A stretch of DNA of 7,796 nucleotides from Caldifarciminota bacterium (GTDB lineage Bacteria > Hydrothermota > 32-111 > QNBC01): assembly GCA_023132105.1 (NCBI GenBank), contig JAGLYS010000176.1, positions 1 through 7,796 of the forward strand, written 5' to 3'. The number at the start of each line of letters is the position of its first letter. Position 1 is the stretch's first letter. A program made the position numbers and the translations under genes. The notes beneath the pieces were generated by a model, which had not been told where the DNA came from, searched no databases, and was given only the letters and a program-made list of their open reading frames with translations. Positions 1 to 6,377 of this stretch are shown piece by piece.

Positions 1-298
1 GAAGTTCATATTCAAAATCAGAAATAGCACGTAACCCTCTTATAATAGCTATAGCCCCAATTTCTCTTGCAAAATCCGCTATAAGACCAGCAGTATCTCG
101 TACAATGATATTGTCAGAATCTTTATATATATGTTTTACCATATCGATTCGTTCGGCAATAGTAAACATTGTTTTTTTATCCAAATTATGAGCAACGAGA
201 ATATATATAGTATCGAATATTTTCAATGCTCTTTCCACTACATCTATATGTCCATTGGTAATAGGGTCAAATGTCCCGGGATAAATTGCTACTTTCAT
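1..298 (-). CDS. coaD: Phosphopantetheine adenylyltransferase, N-terminal part (runs off the window)
   Basis: CoaD transfers AMP from ATP to 4'-phosphopantetheine to make dephospho-CoA, the penultimate step of cytosolic coenzyme A synthesis. The first 99 residues are present; the family is usually about 160 residues, so roughly the last third lies beyond position 1. The start reads MKVAIYPGTFDPITNGHIDV, which holds the nucleotidyltransferase T/HxGH-type motif (TNGH) and the GTFDP signature. The fragment ends in RGLRAISDFEYEL, a hallmark CoaD stretch that in known structures contributes to substrate binding. The ATG at 298 follows rsmD by two bases, and its GAGG ribosome-binding site overlaps the end of rsmD. 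The rsmD-coaD pair is a widely conserved bacterial arrangement, which supports both calls. No substitutions were seen at the recognisable motif residues. Confidence 0.96.
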   Translation of the reverse strand, partial: MKVAIYPGTFDPITNGHIDVVERALKIFDTIYILVAHNLDKKTMFTIAERIDMVKHIYKDSDNIIVRDTAGLIADFAREIGAIAIIRGLRAISDFEYEL

Positions 299-300
299 AA

Positions 301-855
301 TTACCTCTTTTTAAGAAATCTTACATTTTTTTTACTATACATAATCTCTTTATAACATTCAAAAGAACTTATATCATATGACTCATTCTCTAATGATTCT
401 GCAATTATAACTCCATCCTTCGAAAGAAGATTGCATCTGTTAATAAACTCCAAGCCCTTTTTGATATACCCGCTTTTATATGGCGGATCAAGGAAAATAA
501 AATCATATGATCGAAATTTACCAAGGCATAAGGACTTTGTGGTAATCCTGTATTTAAATACATTATAATCAAAATCACTATCTATAATTCGTAGGTTCTG
601 CTTAAGCAATGAAATCGTATTCGATTCAGCTTCGATGAAATCAACGAAAGCAGCTTTTCTTGAAATGGCTTCAATCCCAATTGCTCCTGTCCCTGCATAT
701 AAATCAAGAAATCCTGCTCCTTTAATACTAAATTGTATAACATTGAATATTGCTTCTTTAATATAATTTTGAGTAGGTCTGATATCACTATTGTTTTGTA
801 ACTCAAGAAGTTTACCTTTATATTTTCCAGCAATGATTTTAAATTTCGACCTCAA
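301..855 (-). CDS. rsmD: 16S rRNA (guanine-N2) methyltransferase RsmD, TTG start
   Basis: RsmD uses S-adenosylmethionine to methylate N2 of a guanine in the 3' major domain of 16S rRNA (G966 in E. coli) during 30S assembly. From the TTG at 855 the protein has 184 residues, normal for the family. It opens with KFKIIAGKYKG and has the RPT motif near residues 26-28. The SAM-binding loop DLYAGTGAIG is at 51-60, followed by the acidic EAE near 76-78. The catalytic motif DPPY, typical of exocyclic amino N-methyltransferases, is at 123-126. Another in-frame TTG at 876 would add seven residues (LGRGDDS) that do not look like the family. The TTG at 855 has an AGAGGAG ribosome-binding site eight bases upstream and overlaps the stop of the DUF3160 gene by four bases (TTGA), so it is preferred. 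coaD follows after two bases. Confidence 0.93.
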   Translation of the reverse strand: MRSKFKIIAGKYKGKLLELQNNSDIRPTQNYIKEAIFNVIQFSIKGAGFLDLYAGTGAIGIEAISRKAAFVDFIEAESNTISLLKQNLRIIDSDFDYNVFKYRITTKSLCLGKFRSYDFIFLDPPYKSGYIKKGLEFINRCNLLSKDGVIIAESLENESYDISSFECYKEIMYSKKNVRFLKKR

Positions 856-2855
856 TGAATCATCTCCTCTTCCCAAATAGGTAGAGGTAAATTATCCATT
901 ATCTCTCTCCATTTTTCATCGGTAAGCCGATCTTTCATAGGGTATTTAAACTCATAATATGAATTAGACGCTCCCTTAATAATAATATTATTACCATTAT
1001 ATTTTATAATAGCATTTATCAAAAAGGGAGTACCAACAGCTTCTTCAAGAACATATTTCGAATTAGGATCCGTATGAACATCTGCAACAATACTCATTTC
1101 AGATTCCTCTTCTATATAATGATTATTTCCCAAATATGGAGCTCTGGTAATATTTTCCCATTTATTCCATGATTTATACAATAATTTAATTTCATCCTTA
1201 CTTAGACTCTTTTTATTCATTTCTTTATTAGAGATCGAGATATAGAGTTTTAGCAATTTTTTAGCTTCATCAAGTTTATATTTCCAATTTTTATGCACAT
1301 TTTTATCATTGGATAACAAAACATCAATATCGGATATAAAATAGTACATCTCCTTATATGCATGTCCATATGGAGATAAGTAAGCTATATATGTAATATC
1401 CTCTAAAGGGGGCATTGAGGTTACTTTTGCCGTATAACTTTGTTTGGCATATAGAATTGTATCATGTCGTAACATAGTCCAGAATGATAAAACGGACGAT
1501 AAGATTTTTTTTGCCCATAATTTGGATTTCATATATATAGGATCATTTTTATAACTATTTCTAGTAAGTATTATTTTCATAATTCTTAAAAACCTAAAAT
1601 AACCATTTGTAGGTCCTATGGATTTAAACTCATAACTCAATTCGTTGAAATTTTTCTTATAATCTCTATAACTACTGTTATAAGAGGAGTCTAAGATCTT
1701 TTTTGCTGTTTTGCTCCCTAGTACTGCCGCTACATCAAGACCCATTGGTAAGGAGCGTATTTTACCGGAACCTATGGTAAAGGGGGAAATTCCTTTCGGA
1801 CCAAGATATATCCCAACATTATTATAAACAAGTTTTTGGAAAATATATGAATCGGGGATATATTTTTGCCCCAGTAGTTTGAAGCATAATAACTTTCTGT
1901 TGTCCTTTTCCAAATCAGATTTCAATGTTGAAGCAATTTTCGGTTCAGGAGCTTTGTTTACTACTTCATCTATGAATTCCATAATCAACATATCATTATT
2001 TATATCTTTTGGAATAGTGAGTGTATTGTAATAATTTAATGTTAAATCATCGGATATACCAACATAAAACTCAGTTATATTGTTGATATAATTCCAAATA
2101 GCTTTTAATCTCTTATTGTCTTCAATTGTCGAATAGATAATAACACTGCTTTTGACCATATTAATTGCTAATTCTTCGGAATTGCTTTTTCCGGTTAATA
2201 TCTTATCGGGAGAAAAATAAAAGCCAATTCTACCGTACCACATAAATGCTTTGAAATAACGCTTTAACTTCTCATTTATCGTATAGTGACCACGAGGATA
2301 ATACTGGCTGTAATCCTCCTTATATGTGAATACAGGGGATATACTGAAACCTTTATGTGCTTCGATTAACTCATGCTCTGATTCGATAAGCTCGTTTAAA
2401 TCGGGGGGAGGTAAGAAATTTGTATCAAGATATAAAAGAGGAACGGCAAAATACAATGAGATTAAACGGTGTGTTTTTTTAATCTTAGGATCATTGGCTT
2501 CTTTATAGTTTGTATAACTTATCTTATACATTGTTTCCGTAAGTATTTTAAGACTATCATAGAGAGAATTCATTTCCAATTCTCTCAATGTATAATCAAA
2601 AATAAGATGCATCGAGTAAAGTGGTAAATCAACAGTAATCAACATAGGTTCCTTATTTTTATCCAATTGTTTGTAGAGATTAAACGGATTCTTATATTCT
2701 GTTTTTTCAAGATAAAACCCATTAAATTCAAGAAAATCCAGCTTATCTTTGGGTATGTTATTATTATTAATTGAGATTTTTAATAATTCAGAGTTAGACG
2801 AACAGGAATTAAAAATAACAATTAATAATAAAATCGTAAATATTAACCTTTTCAT
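852..2855 (-). CDS. DUF3160-type lipoprotein
   Basis: This 667-residue protein is probably exported and lipid-anchored; its biochemical function is unknown. Residues 1-17 form a signal peptide (MKR, a hydrophobic stretch rich in Ile/Leu, then FNS). Cys18 is followed by a Ser/Asn-rich linker, giving a relaxed lipobox of the sort accepted in spirochaetes. Near residues 71-94 it has MLITVDLPLYSMHLIFDYTL followed by REL, matching the DUF3160 pattern of a threonine-acidic segment, then a His, then an aromatic/acidic helix. Near 590-597 is VADVHTDP. The end has a YYEF segment and RLTDEKW, also typical of that family as I remember it. The middle has no motif I can name. The ATG at 2855 has a GAGG site seven bases upstream and lies 12 bases after the 56-residue gene. 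Its stop overlaps rsmD. Family assignment is from recalled motifs, not a search. Confidence 0.82.
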   Translation of the reverse strand: MKRLIFTILLLIVIFNSCSSNSELLKISINNNNIPKDKLDFLEFNGFYLEKTEYKNPFNLYKQLDKNKEPMLITVDLPLYSMHLIFDYTLRELEMNSLYDSLKILTETMYKISYTNYKEANDPKIKKTHRLISLYFAVPLLYLDTNFLPPPDLNELIESEHELIEAHKGFSISPVFTYKEDYSQYYPRGHYTINEKLKRYFKAFMWYGRIGFYFSPDKILTGKSNSEELAINMVKSSVIIYSTIEDNKRLKAIWNYINNITEFYVGISDDLTLNYYNTLTIPKDINNDMLIMEFIDEVVNKAPEPKIASTLKSDLEKDNRKLLCFKLLGQKYIPDSYIFQKLVYNNVGIYLGPKGISPFTIGSGKIRSLPMGLDVAAVLGSKTAKKILDSSYNSSYRDYKKNFNELSYEFKSIGPTNGYFRFLRIMKIILTRNSYKNDPIYMKSKLWAKKILSSVLSFWTMLRHDTILYAKQSYTAKVTSMPPLEDITYIAYLSPYGHAYKEMYYFISDIDVLLSNDKNVHKNWKYKLDEAKKLLKLYISISNKEMNKKSLSKDEIKLLYKSWNKWENITRAPYLGNNHYIEEESEMSIVADVHTDPNSKYVLEEAVGTPFLINAIIKYNGNNIIIKGASNSYYEFKYPMKDRLTDEKWREIMDNLPLPIWEEEMIH
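864..870 (-). promoter_or_regulatory. Shine-Dalgarno site that decides the rsmD start
   Basis: On the minus strand the bases read AGAGGAG, then eight bases, then TTG at 855-853. The site lies inside the last codons of the DUF3160 gene (its Glu-Glu-Met tail). It is too far downstream to serve the alternative TTG at 876, so it selects the shorter RsmD. Translation of rsmD is probably coupled to termination of the upstream gene. Confidence 0.7.
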
Positions 2856-2867
2856 AATTACCTCATA

Positions 2868-3038
2868 TTATTTTTCCATTTTTTTTATTAAATTTAATTT
2901 TTGTTCCCCTAACGATTTGATTTCCTTTAGAATTTCCTCCTTAGTAAATAACTCCTTTTTTATAAGAAGATTTATTAAGGATTCAATACTAAGTGCATTT
3001 GCATATGCCATTTCCTCAGGAGTAGGTTTTCTATTCAT
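2868..3038 (-). CDS. Small 56-residue helical protein, function unknown
   Basis: This is a short gene that length filters easily miss. The product begins MNRKPTPEEMAYANALSIES, continues with a segment reading LINLLIKKELFTKEEILKEI near 21-40, and ends KKMEK. The pattern is an N-terminal polar stretch, a helix that ends near Lys28, a turn with FTKEE starting a second helix, and a Lys/Glu/Leu-rich C-terminus that may form a coiled coil. There is no signal peptide, cysteine or membrane segment. I do not recognise a named family, although short proteins with a similar helix-turn-helix-like layout are common in bacteria. Support for coding comes from a strong GGAGG site six bases before the ATG, a two-base gap to the dehydrogenase upstream, a 12-base gap to the lipoprotein downstream, and no other gene on either strand that would explain the interval. 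Confidence 0.78.
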   Translation of the reverse strand: MNRKPTPEEMAYANALSIESLINLLIKKELFTKEEILKEIKSLGEQKLNLIKKMEK

Positions 3039-3040
3039 TA

Positions 3041-3994
3041 TTATCCTCCATTTACAATATTATTACATTTATTATTGCTTAGTACATCAACAATATTTTG
3101 AGCAGCGATCAAAGCCATTTTATTTCTTGTCTCATATGATGCACTTCCAATGTGAGGAGTAAGGATAATATTATCAAATAACATAAGTTCTTTTGTAACT
3201 TGCGGTTCGAATTCAAAAACATCAAGTGCACAGCTCGCAATTTTTCGGTTTTTCAAAGCATCGACAAGAGCTTTTTCATTAATTACGGATCCTCTGGAAG
3301 TGTTTATCAGTATTGAATTTGGTTTCATAAGACTAAATTCTTTTTTCCCTATAAGATGATATGTATCCTTTGTAAGAGGTGTGTTTAATGAGATAAAATC
3401 AGACCTTTTCAAGATATCATTCATTGAAGAATATATTGCTCCCGTGGTATTTTCAAAATCAGAATCTCTGTTCCTTTTATAATAAATTATTTTCATATTA
3501 AAACCGAGAGATCTCTTTCCGATAGCTTGCCCAATTTTACCAGCGCCAATAATTCCAATAGTTTTTCCGTATATATCATATCCAAGGAATAAATCCGGTT
3601 CCCAACCATGATATAATCCTTTTCTTAGAAATTGTTGACTTACGCATATCTTTCTTGCTGCGGCCATCATTATCCCAAATGCTAAATCAGCTGTTGTGTC
3701 TGTTAAAACATCAGGTGTATTGCAAATCCTGATTTTTAATTTTTTTGCAGTATTTATATCTATATTATCATACCCTACTGCATAATTTGATATGACTTTG
3801 AGTTTTTTACATTGTTCCAATATATTTCCATCGAATTTATCTCTTAGAAGAGAAAGAATTGCATTAGCATTTTTATAATATTCAATTCTATCGGATTCAG
3901 TCGTATCATTTGATAGAACGAAAATATCGTTAAATTTCGACTTAAGTAATTCTATACCGATTGAGGGTAGCTTGTCATTTGTAATGATAATCAT
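3041..3994 (-). CDS. D-isomer-specific 2-hydroxyacid dehydrogenase (glyoxylate/hydroxypyruvate reductase or D-glycerate dehydrogenase-like)
   Basis: This is a cytosolic NAD(P)-dependent oxidoreductase interconverting a D-2-hydroxyacid and its 2-oxoacid. From the ATG at 3994 it has 317 residues, the usual family length. It has the substrate-domain motif YAVGYDNIDI (71-80) and NTPDVLTDTTADLAFG. The dinucleotide-binding GAGKIG is at 150-155. The catalytic triad is Arg234 (NTSRGSVINE), Glu263 (DVFEFEP) and His281 (LTPHIGSAS), all intact. The sequence resembles the glyoxylate/hydroxypyruvate reductase branch, but substrate cannot be fixed from sequence. A longer frame opens at 4180, but its first 62 residues are out-of-frame translation of the upstream gene and do not resemble the family. 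The ATG at 3994 has an AAAGG site seven bases upstream and lies four bases after the preceding stop. The likely cofactor (NADH or NADPH) was not determined. Confidence 0.93.
   Translation of the reverse strand: MIIITNDKLPSIGIELLKSKFNDIFVLSNDTTESDRIEYYKNANAILSLLRDKFDGNILEQCKKLKVISNYAVGYDNIDINTAKKLKIRICNTPDVLTDTTADLAFGIMMAAARKICVSQQFLRKGLYHGWEPDLFLGYDIYGKTIGIIGAGKIGQAIGKRSLGFNMKIIYYKRNRDSDFENTTGAIYSSMNDILKRSDFISLNTPLTKDTYHLIGKKEFSLMKPNSILINTSRGSVINEKALVDALKNRKIASCALDVFEFEPQVTKELMLFDNIILTPHIGSASYETRNKMALIAAQNIVDVLSNNKCNNIVNGG
3045..3049 (-). promoter_or_regulatory. Strong Shine-Dalgarno for the 56-residue gene, within the dehydrogenase end
   Basis: The minus strand reads GGAGGATAATA and then ATG at 3038. 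The GGAGG core is part of the last two Gly codons (GGA GGA) of the dehydrogenase and lies just before its TAA. It is the clearest evidence that the short downstream ORF is translated. Confidence 0.75.
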
Positions 3995-3998
3995 ATAT

Positions 3999-4403
3999 TT
4001 ACCTTTCGTATATTGAAAAGAGAATAAGTCCTGTGAGAACACCAAGTAAATCGAATGTAAGATCTTTATAACTAAAACCCGTTGAGGAATGAGTTCTATC
4101 AACAAGTTCTTTGATAACTCCAAGTGATAATACCGAGCATCCGGAGAGAACTCTGGAAAGGTTTTTGTTGCTATTATCAATTTTGAGTATATAATGCATT
4201 GATAAATATGATAAACCTGTAAGTGAAGCTGAGTAGTAAAAATGATGAAATTTATCGTAACCTAACCATTTATCATTTATATTATATTCATTCAGTTTTA
4301 TATTAGATGAGTCATCGAAGAATGTATTATCTTTTTTATCATTGCAAAAAACGAGAGAAGTAAGCATTAAAGAAATTATTAATGATATAAATAGATATTT
4401 CAT
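3999..4403 (-). CDS. YfiM/DUF2279-like exported or membrane protein
   Basis: This 134-residue protein has an N-terminal hydrophobic signal segment (about residues 3-20, ending LTSLVFC). A polar linker follows, then a compact domain with DKWLGYDKFHHFYYSASLTG at 44-63, a hydrophobic segment near 62-72, and a second conserved block with KELVDRTHSSTGFSYKDLTF at about 98-117. A terminal hydrophobic stretch DLLGVLTGLILFSIY follows. The spacing of a DK..HH-type block and a KE-D...G-FS-KDL-D block recalls the YfiM/DUF2279 putative lipoproteins; function in that family is unknown to me. Cys20 could be a lipidation site, but the residue before it is Phe, which is poor for signal peptidase II, so a secreted or membrane-anchored form is equally possible. 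Its ATG overlaps the HD gene stop by four bases (ATGA). Confidence 0.7.
   Translation of the reverse strand: MKYLFISLIISLMLTSLVFCNDKKDNTFFDDSSNIKLNEYNINDKWLGYDKFHHFYYSASLTGLSYLSMHYILKIDNSNKNLSRVLSGCSVLSLGVIKELVDRTHSSTGFSYKDLTFDLLGVLTGLILFSIYER
4002..4006 (-). promoter_or_regulatory. Shine-Dalgarno that decides the dehydrogenase start
   Basis: The minus strand reads GAAAGGTAAATAT before ATG at 3994. The AGG is the last sense codon of the upstream YfiM-like gene and the TAA is its stop. This places the real start at 3994 rather than at the upstream in-frame codon at 4180. Confidence 0.65.
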
Positions 4404-4942
4404 AATCCGATCTCTTTAGAGATTGCTTTCATACTATTCAAACAAATTTCTATAAAATCCTTTAAACTAATGCCCATAGTTTCACAATCCTTTATACTAT
4501 CTCTATCTGCTCCTGCTGCAAAGCGTTTTTCCTTAAACCTGTTCAAAACAAATTTTACATCGACATTCTCTATTTTCCTTGTAGGATGCATTAATGTTGA
4601 AGCAACAATAAGTCCTGTTAATGGGTCACAGCTGAACAATGCTTTATCCATTAGGTTCTCTCTTGCAATATTACCCGGATGTGCTTCCACTGCGTGAAGA
4701 ATATCATCATCAATAATCCCTTTGAATTTATTAACTGTTAATTTGCCATGTTTTTCTATATTGTCCTTTGTCTCAAGATAATCATAATCATGAATCAAAC
4801 CTGCAATTTGCCATTTTTCTATATTTTCGTTGAAATATTCGGCAAGTCCGCTCATACAAGCTTCTACTGCCAACATATGTTTAAATAAATTGCTATTGTT
4901 TTTATATTTTTCTTTTAAAATATCATATATCTTATTTCTCAT
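4400..4942 (-). CDS. HD-superfamily hydrolase (COG2316-like)
   Basis: This is a 180-residue predicted metal-dependent phosphohydrolase, probably cytosolic. The HD metal site is visible: His22 (FKHMLAVE), the His51-Asp52 doublet (AGLIHDYDYLE), further histidines at 65, 83 and 88 (HAVEAHPGN), and a downstream Asp106 in FSCDPLTGLIVAS. The C-terminal part contains KRFAAGADRDSIKDCETMGI and LKDFIEICLNSMKAI, which I associate with the small stand-alone HDIG-like proteins of COG2316, whose substrate is not established. It lacks synthetase, GAF or sensor domains, so it is not a typical RelA/SpoT or cyclic-di-GMP HD-GYP protein. The ATG at 4942 overlaps the rhomboid stop by 11 bases and has an AAAGG site at 4951-4955, eight bases upstream, inside the rhomboid tail. 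Four bases are shared with the next gene. Confidence 0.88.
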   Translation of the reverse strand: MRNKIYDILKEKYKNNSNLFKHMLAVEACMSGLAEYFNENIEKWQIAGLIHDYDYLETKDNIEKHGKLTVNKFKGIIDDDILHAVEAHPGNIARENLMDKALFSCDPLTGLIVASTLMHPTRKIENVDVKFVLNRFKEKRFAAGADRDSIKDCETMGISLKDFIEICLNSMKAISKEIGL

Positions 4943-6377
4943 TGATTAATCCTTTGCTCTTTATAAGGTTATATGCATTGATAAGTTCGATTGAGTCAGG
5001 GAAATTTCTCTTGAGAATCAAATAATATTCCTTTGCTTGTGAATATTTCTCGATATCCAAATTCAATTTTATAATTCTCAGCAAAGCTAATCTCTTCAAT
5101 TTTACATTATCCTTCTTGCAGATTTCAATACACATATCTATTGCATCTACATATTTTGACTTATTCAGGAAATAGTTCGAAAATATTAAAAGTGTTTTTG
5201 GTGTTGCATAATCAAAAATATTATCATCAGTCATCATTACATAGAGATTCATTAAGTCCTGATGCAACAGATCCGCTCTTTCGGCAATATATTCGCAATA
5301 ATGTGAAGCTTCCAACTTATTGTCTGTTTTAACCATTGATGTAATCAGTAAATTCAATGCATCAATATCATTTCTATGTTCTTGTAAATGTATCTTTAAA
5401 AAATCTATAGCATCCTTATATTTGGAATTATCTATACTATCCAAAGCCATTTGCATATTGTTAGAAATCTTTATCTTTTCTCTTTCCTCTTCAATAAGGG
5501 GCTCCAAAATATTTTTTTCGAGTCCTGTAAATTTTATAAGTAATCCTGCAACTACCCCAAATAAAAAGCCACTTATGTGAGCCCAATATGCTACTCCGGA
5601 GTTCAATTTGGCACTCATGGATGCTCCGAATATCTGTTGAATAAACCATAATGGAAGAGCTACATAAGCAGGTATATTAATAAATCCCCAGAAAGGATAA
5701 AAAATTAGCAGAATGAAATAAAAATATCGTATCCTTGTTTTGAAATGTCGAATCATAAAGGCACCCATAACAACACTAATTGCTCCTGATGCACCGATTA
5801 GGGGTATACTCTTATCAGCTGATATTGCACTATATACCAGAGTCGAAATGATACCTCCGATTAAATAAATCGATAAGAAAACCGGTTTCCCCCAATCATC
5901 TTCGATATTGAGTCCCACTAACCATAAAAAAAGCATATTAAAAAAGAGGTGTAGAAATGAACCATGTATGAACATAGCGGAAATAAGTGTAATGATCGAG
6001 AGTTTTTCAGGGGTAGCCCCCCATTTGTAATATAAAAGTTGTGCTTTGATATCCTCAAACTGATTATAACAATTCTCCCATTCTTTGTACATATCGGACT
6101 CATGATCAAAAACAGTGTCTGACTTTATCCTTTCAAGGAAATTTGCATCTATTACGGGATAACCCTCTTCCATATATTCAGTATTTTGGTTTTCCATTAT
6201 TAATTCTATTGTAACATTATATAACTTTACACTGATCTTATTCATCCCTTTCATTTGCCTCGAAACGATTTGAGATGTAAAAATAAAAACTATTACATTT
6301 AAAAGTATAATAAATATTGTAATAAACGGAAGACGCTTAAATTCGAAATCTTCATTGAATATTGGAATAAAAAACAT
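4932..6377 (-). CDS. Rhomboid-family intramembrane serine protease with C-terminal TPR-like region
   Basis: This 481-residue membrane protein is predicted to cleave transmembrane substrates within the bilayer. The first membrane segment is at about 17-36. A polar loop of about 90 residues (37-125) follows, then the rhomboid core. HGSFLHLFFNMLFLWLVG at 138-155 holds His138, His143 and Asn147. GASGA at 195-199 holds the nucleophile Ser197. AHISGFLFG at 266-274 holds the catalytic His267. The dyad and oxyanion Asn are therefore intact. From about 305 to 475 the chain is soluble and alpha-helical, with repeated features (KYKDAIDFL, NKLEASHYC, KYVDAIDMC, KYSQAKEYY) that look like degenerate TPR units, probably cytosolic and for protein binding. 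The ATG shares one base with the preceding stop (TAATG), and there is no strong Shine-Dalgarno, suggesting termination-reinitiation coupling to the M24-like gene. Substrates are unknown. Confidence 0.92.
   Translation of the reverse strand: MFFIPIFNEDFEFKRLPFITIFIILLNVIVFIFTSQIVSRQMKGMNKISVKLYNVTIELIMENQNTEYMEEGYPVIDANFLERIKSDTVFDHESDMYKEWENCYNQFEDIKAQLLYYKWGATPEKLSIITLISAMFIHGSFLHLFFNMLFLWLVGLNIEDDWGKPVFLSIYLIGGIISTLVYSAISADKSIPLIGASGAISVVMGAFMIRHFKTRIRYFYFILLIFYPFWGFINIPAYVALPLWFIQQIFGASMSAKLNSGVAYWAHISGFLFGVVAGLLIKFTGLEKNILEPLIEEEREKIKISNNMQMALDSIDNSKYKDAIDFLKIHLQEHRNDIDALNLLITSMVKTDNKLEASHYCEYIAERADLLHQDLMNLYVMMTDDNIFDYATPKTLLIFSNYFLNKSKYVDAIDMCIEICKKDNVKLKRLALLRIIKLNLDIEKYSQAKEYYLILKRNFPDSIELINAYNLIKSKGLINEK

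Noticed and set aside
131..355. Plus-strand open frame of 74 residues.
   Set aside because: It is antisense to coaD and rsmD, rich in Phe/Tyr/Ser as expected for a shadow of AT-rich coding DNA, and has no family features. The other plus-strand frames (2326-2508, 2749-3162, 4470-4697, 5141-5332, 5320-5580, 6429-6635, 7587-7775) fail for the same reason.
582..833. Minus-strand open frame of 83 residues within rsmD, and a similar one at 5918-6109 within the rhomboid gene.
   Set aside because: Each is an alternative frame wholly inside a gene with clear motifs in its own frame.
2850..2864. A 15-base direct repeat, GAGGTAATTATGAAA on the minus strand, also at 293-307.
   Set aside because: Both copies are just a ribosome-binding site plus start codon (DUF3160 gene and coaD). 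The match does not extend further and is plausible by chance in AT-rich initiation regions.
2856..2880. AT-rich stretch before the DUF3160 gene as a possible internal promoter or terminator.
   Set aside because: The whole window is AT-rich, no paired -35/-10 boxes stand out, and no GC stem with a T run is visible; most of the stretch is coding for the 56-residue protein.
3995..4180. N-terminal extension of the dehydrogenase by 62 residues from an in-frame start at 4180.
   Set aside because: It lies over the YfiM-like gene in another frame, does not resemble dehydrogenase sequence, and the ATG at 3994 has its own Shine-Dalgarno and gives the normal family length.
4400..4942. HD protein as a cyclic-di-GMP (HD-GYP) or RelA/SpoT-type enzyme.
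   Set aside because: No GYP motif, no synthetase domain and no sensory domain; the length and C-terminal motifs fit small stand-alone HD hydrolases.
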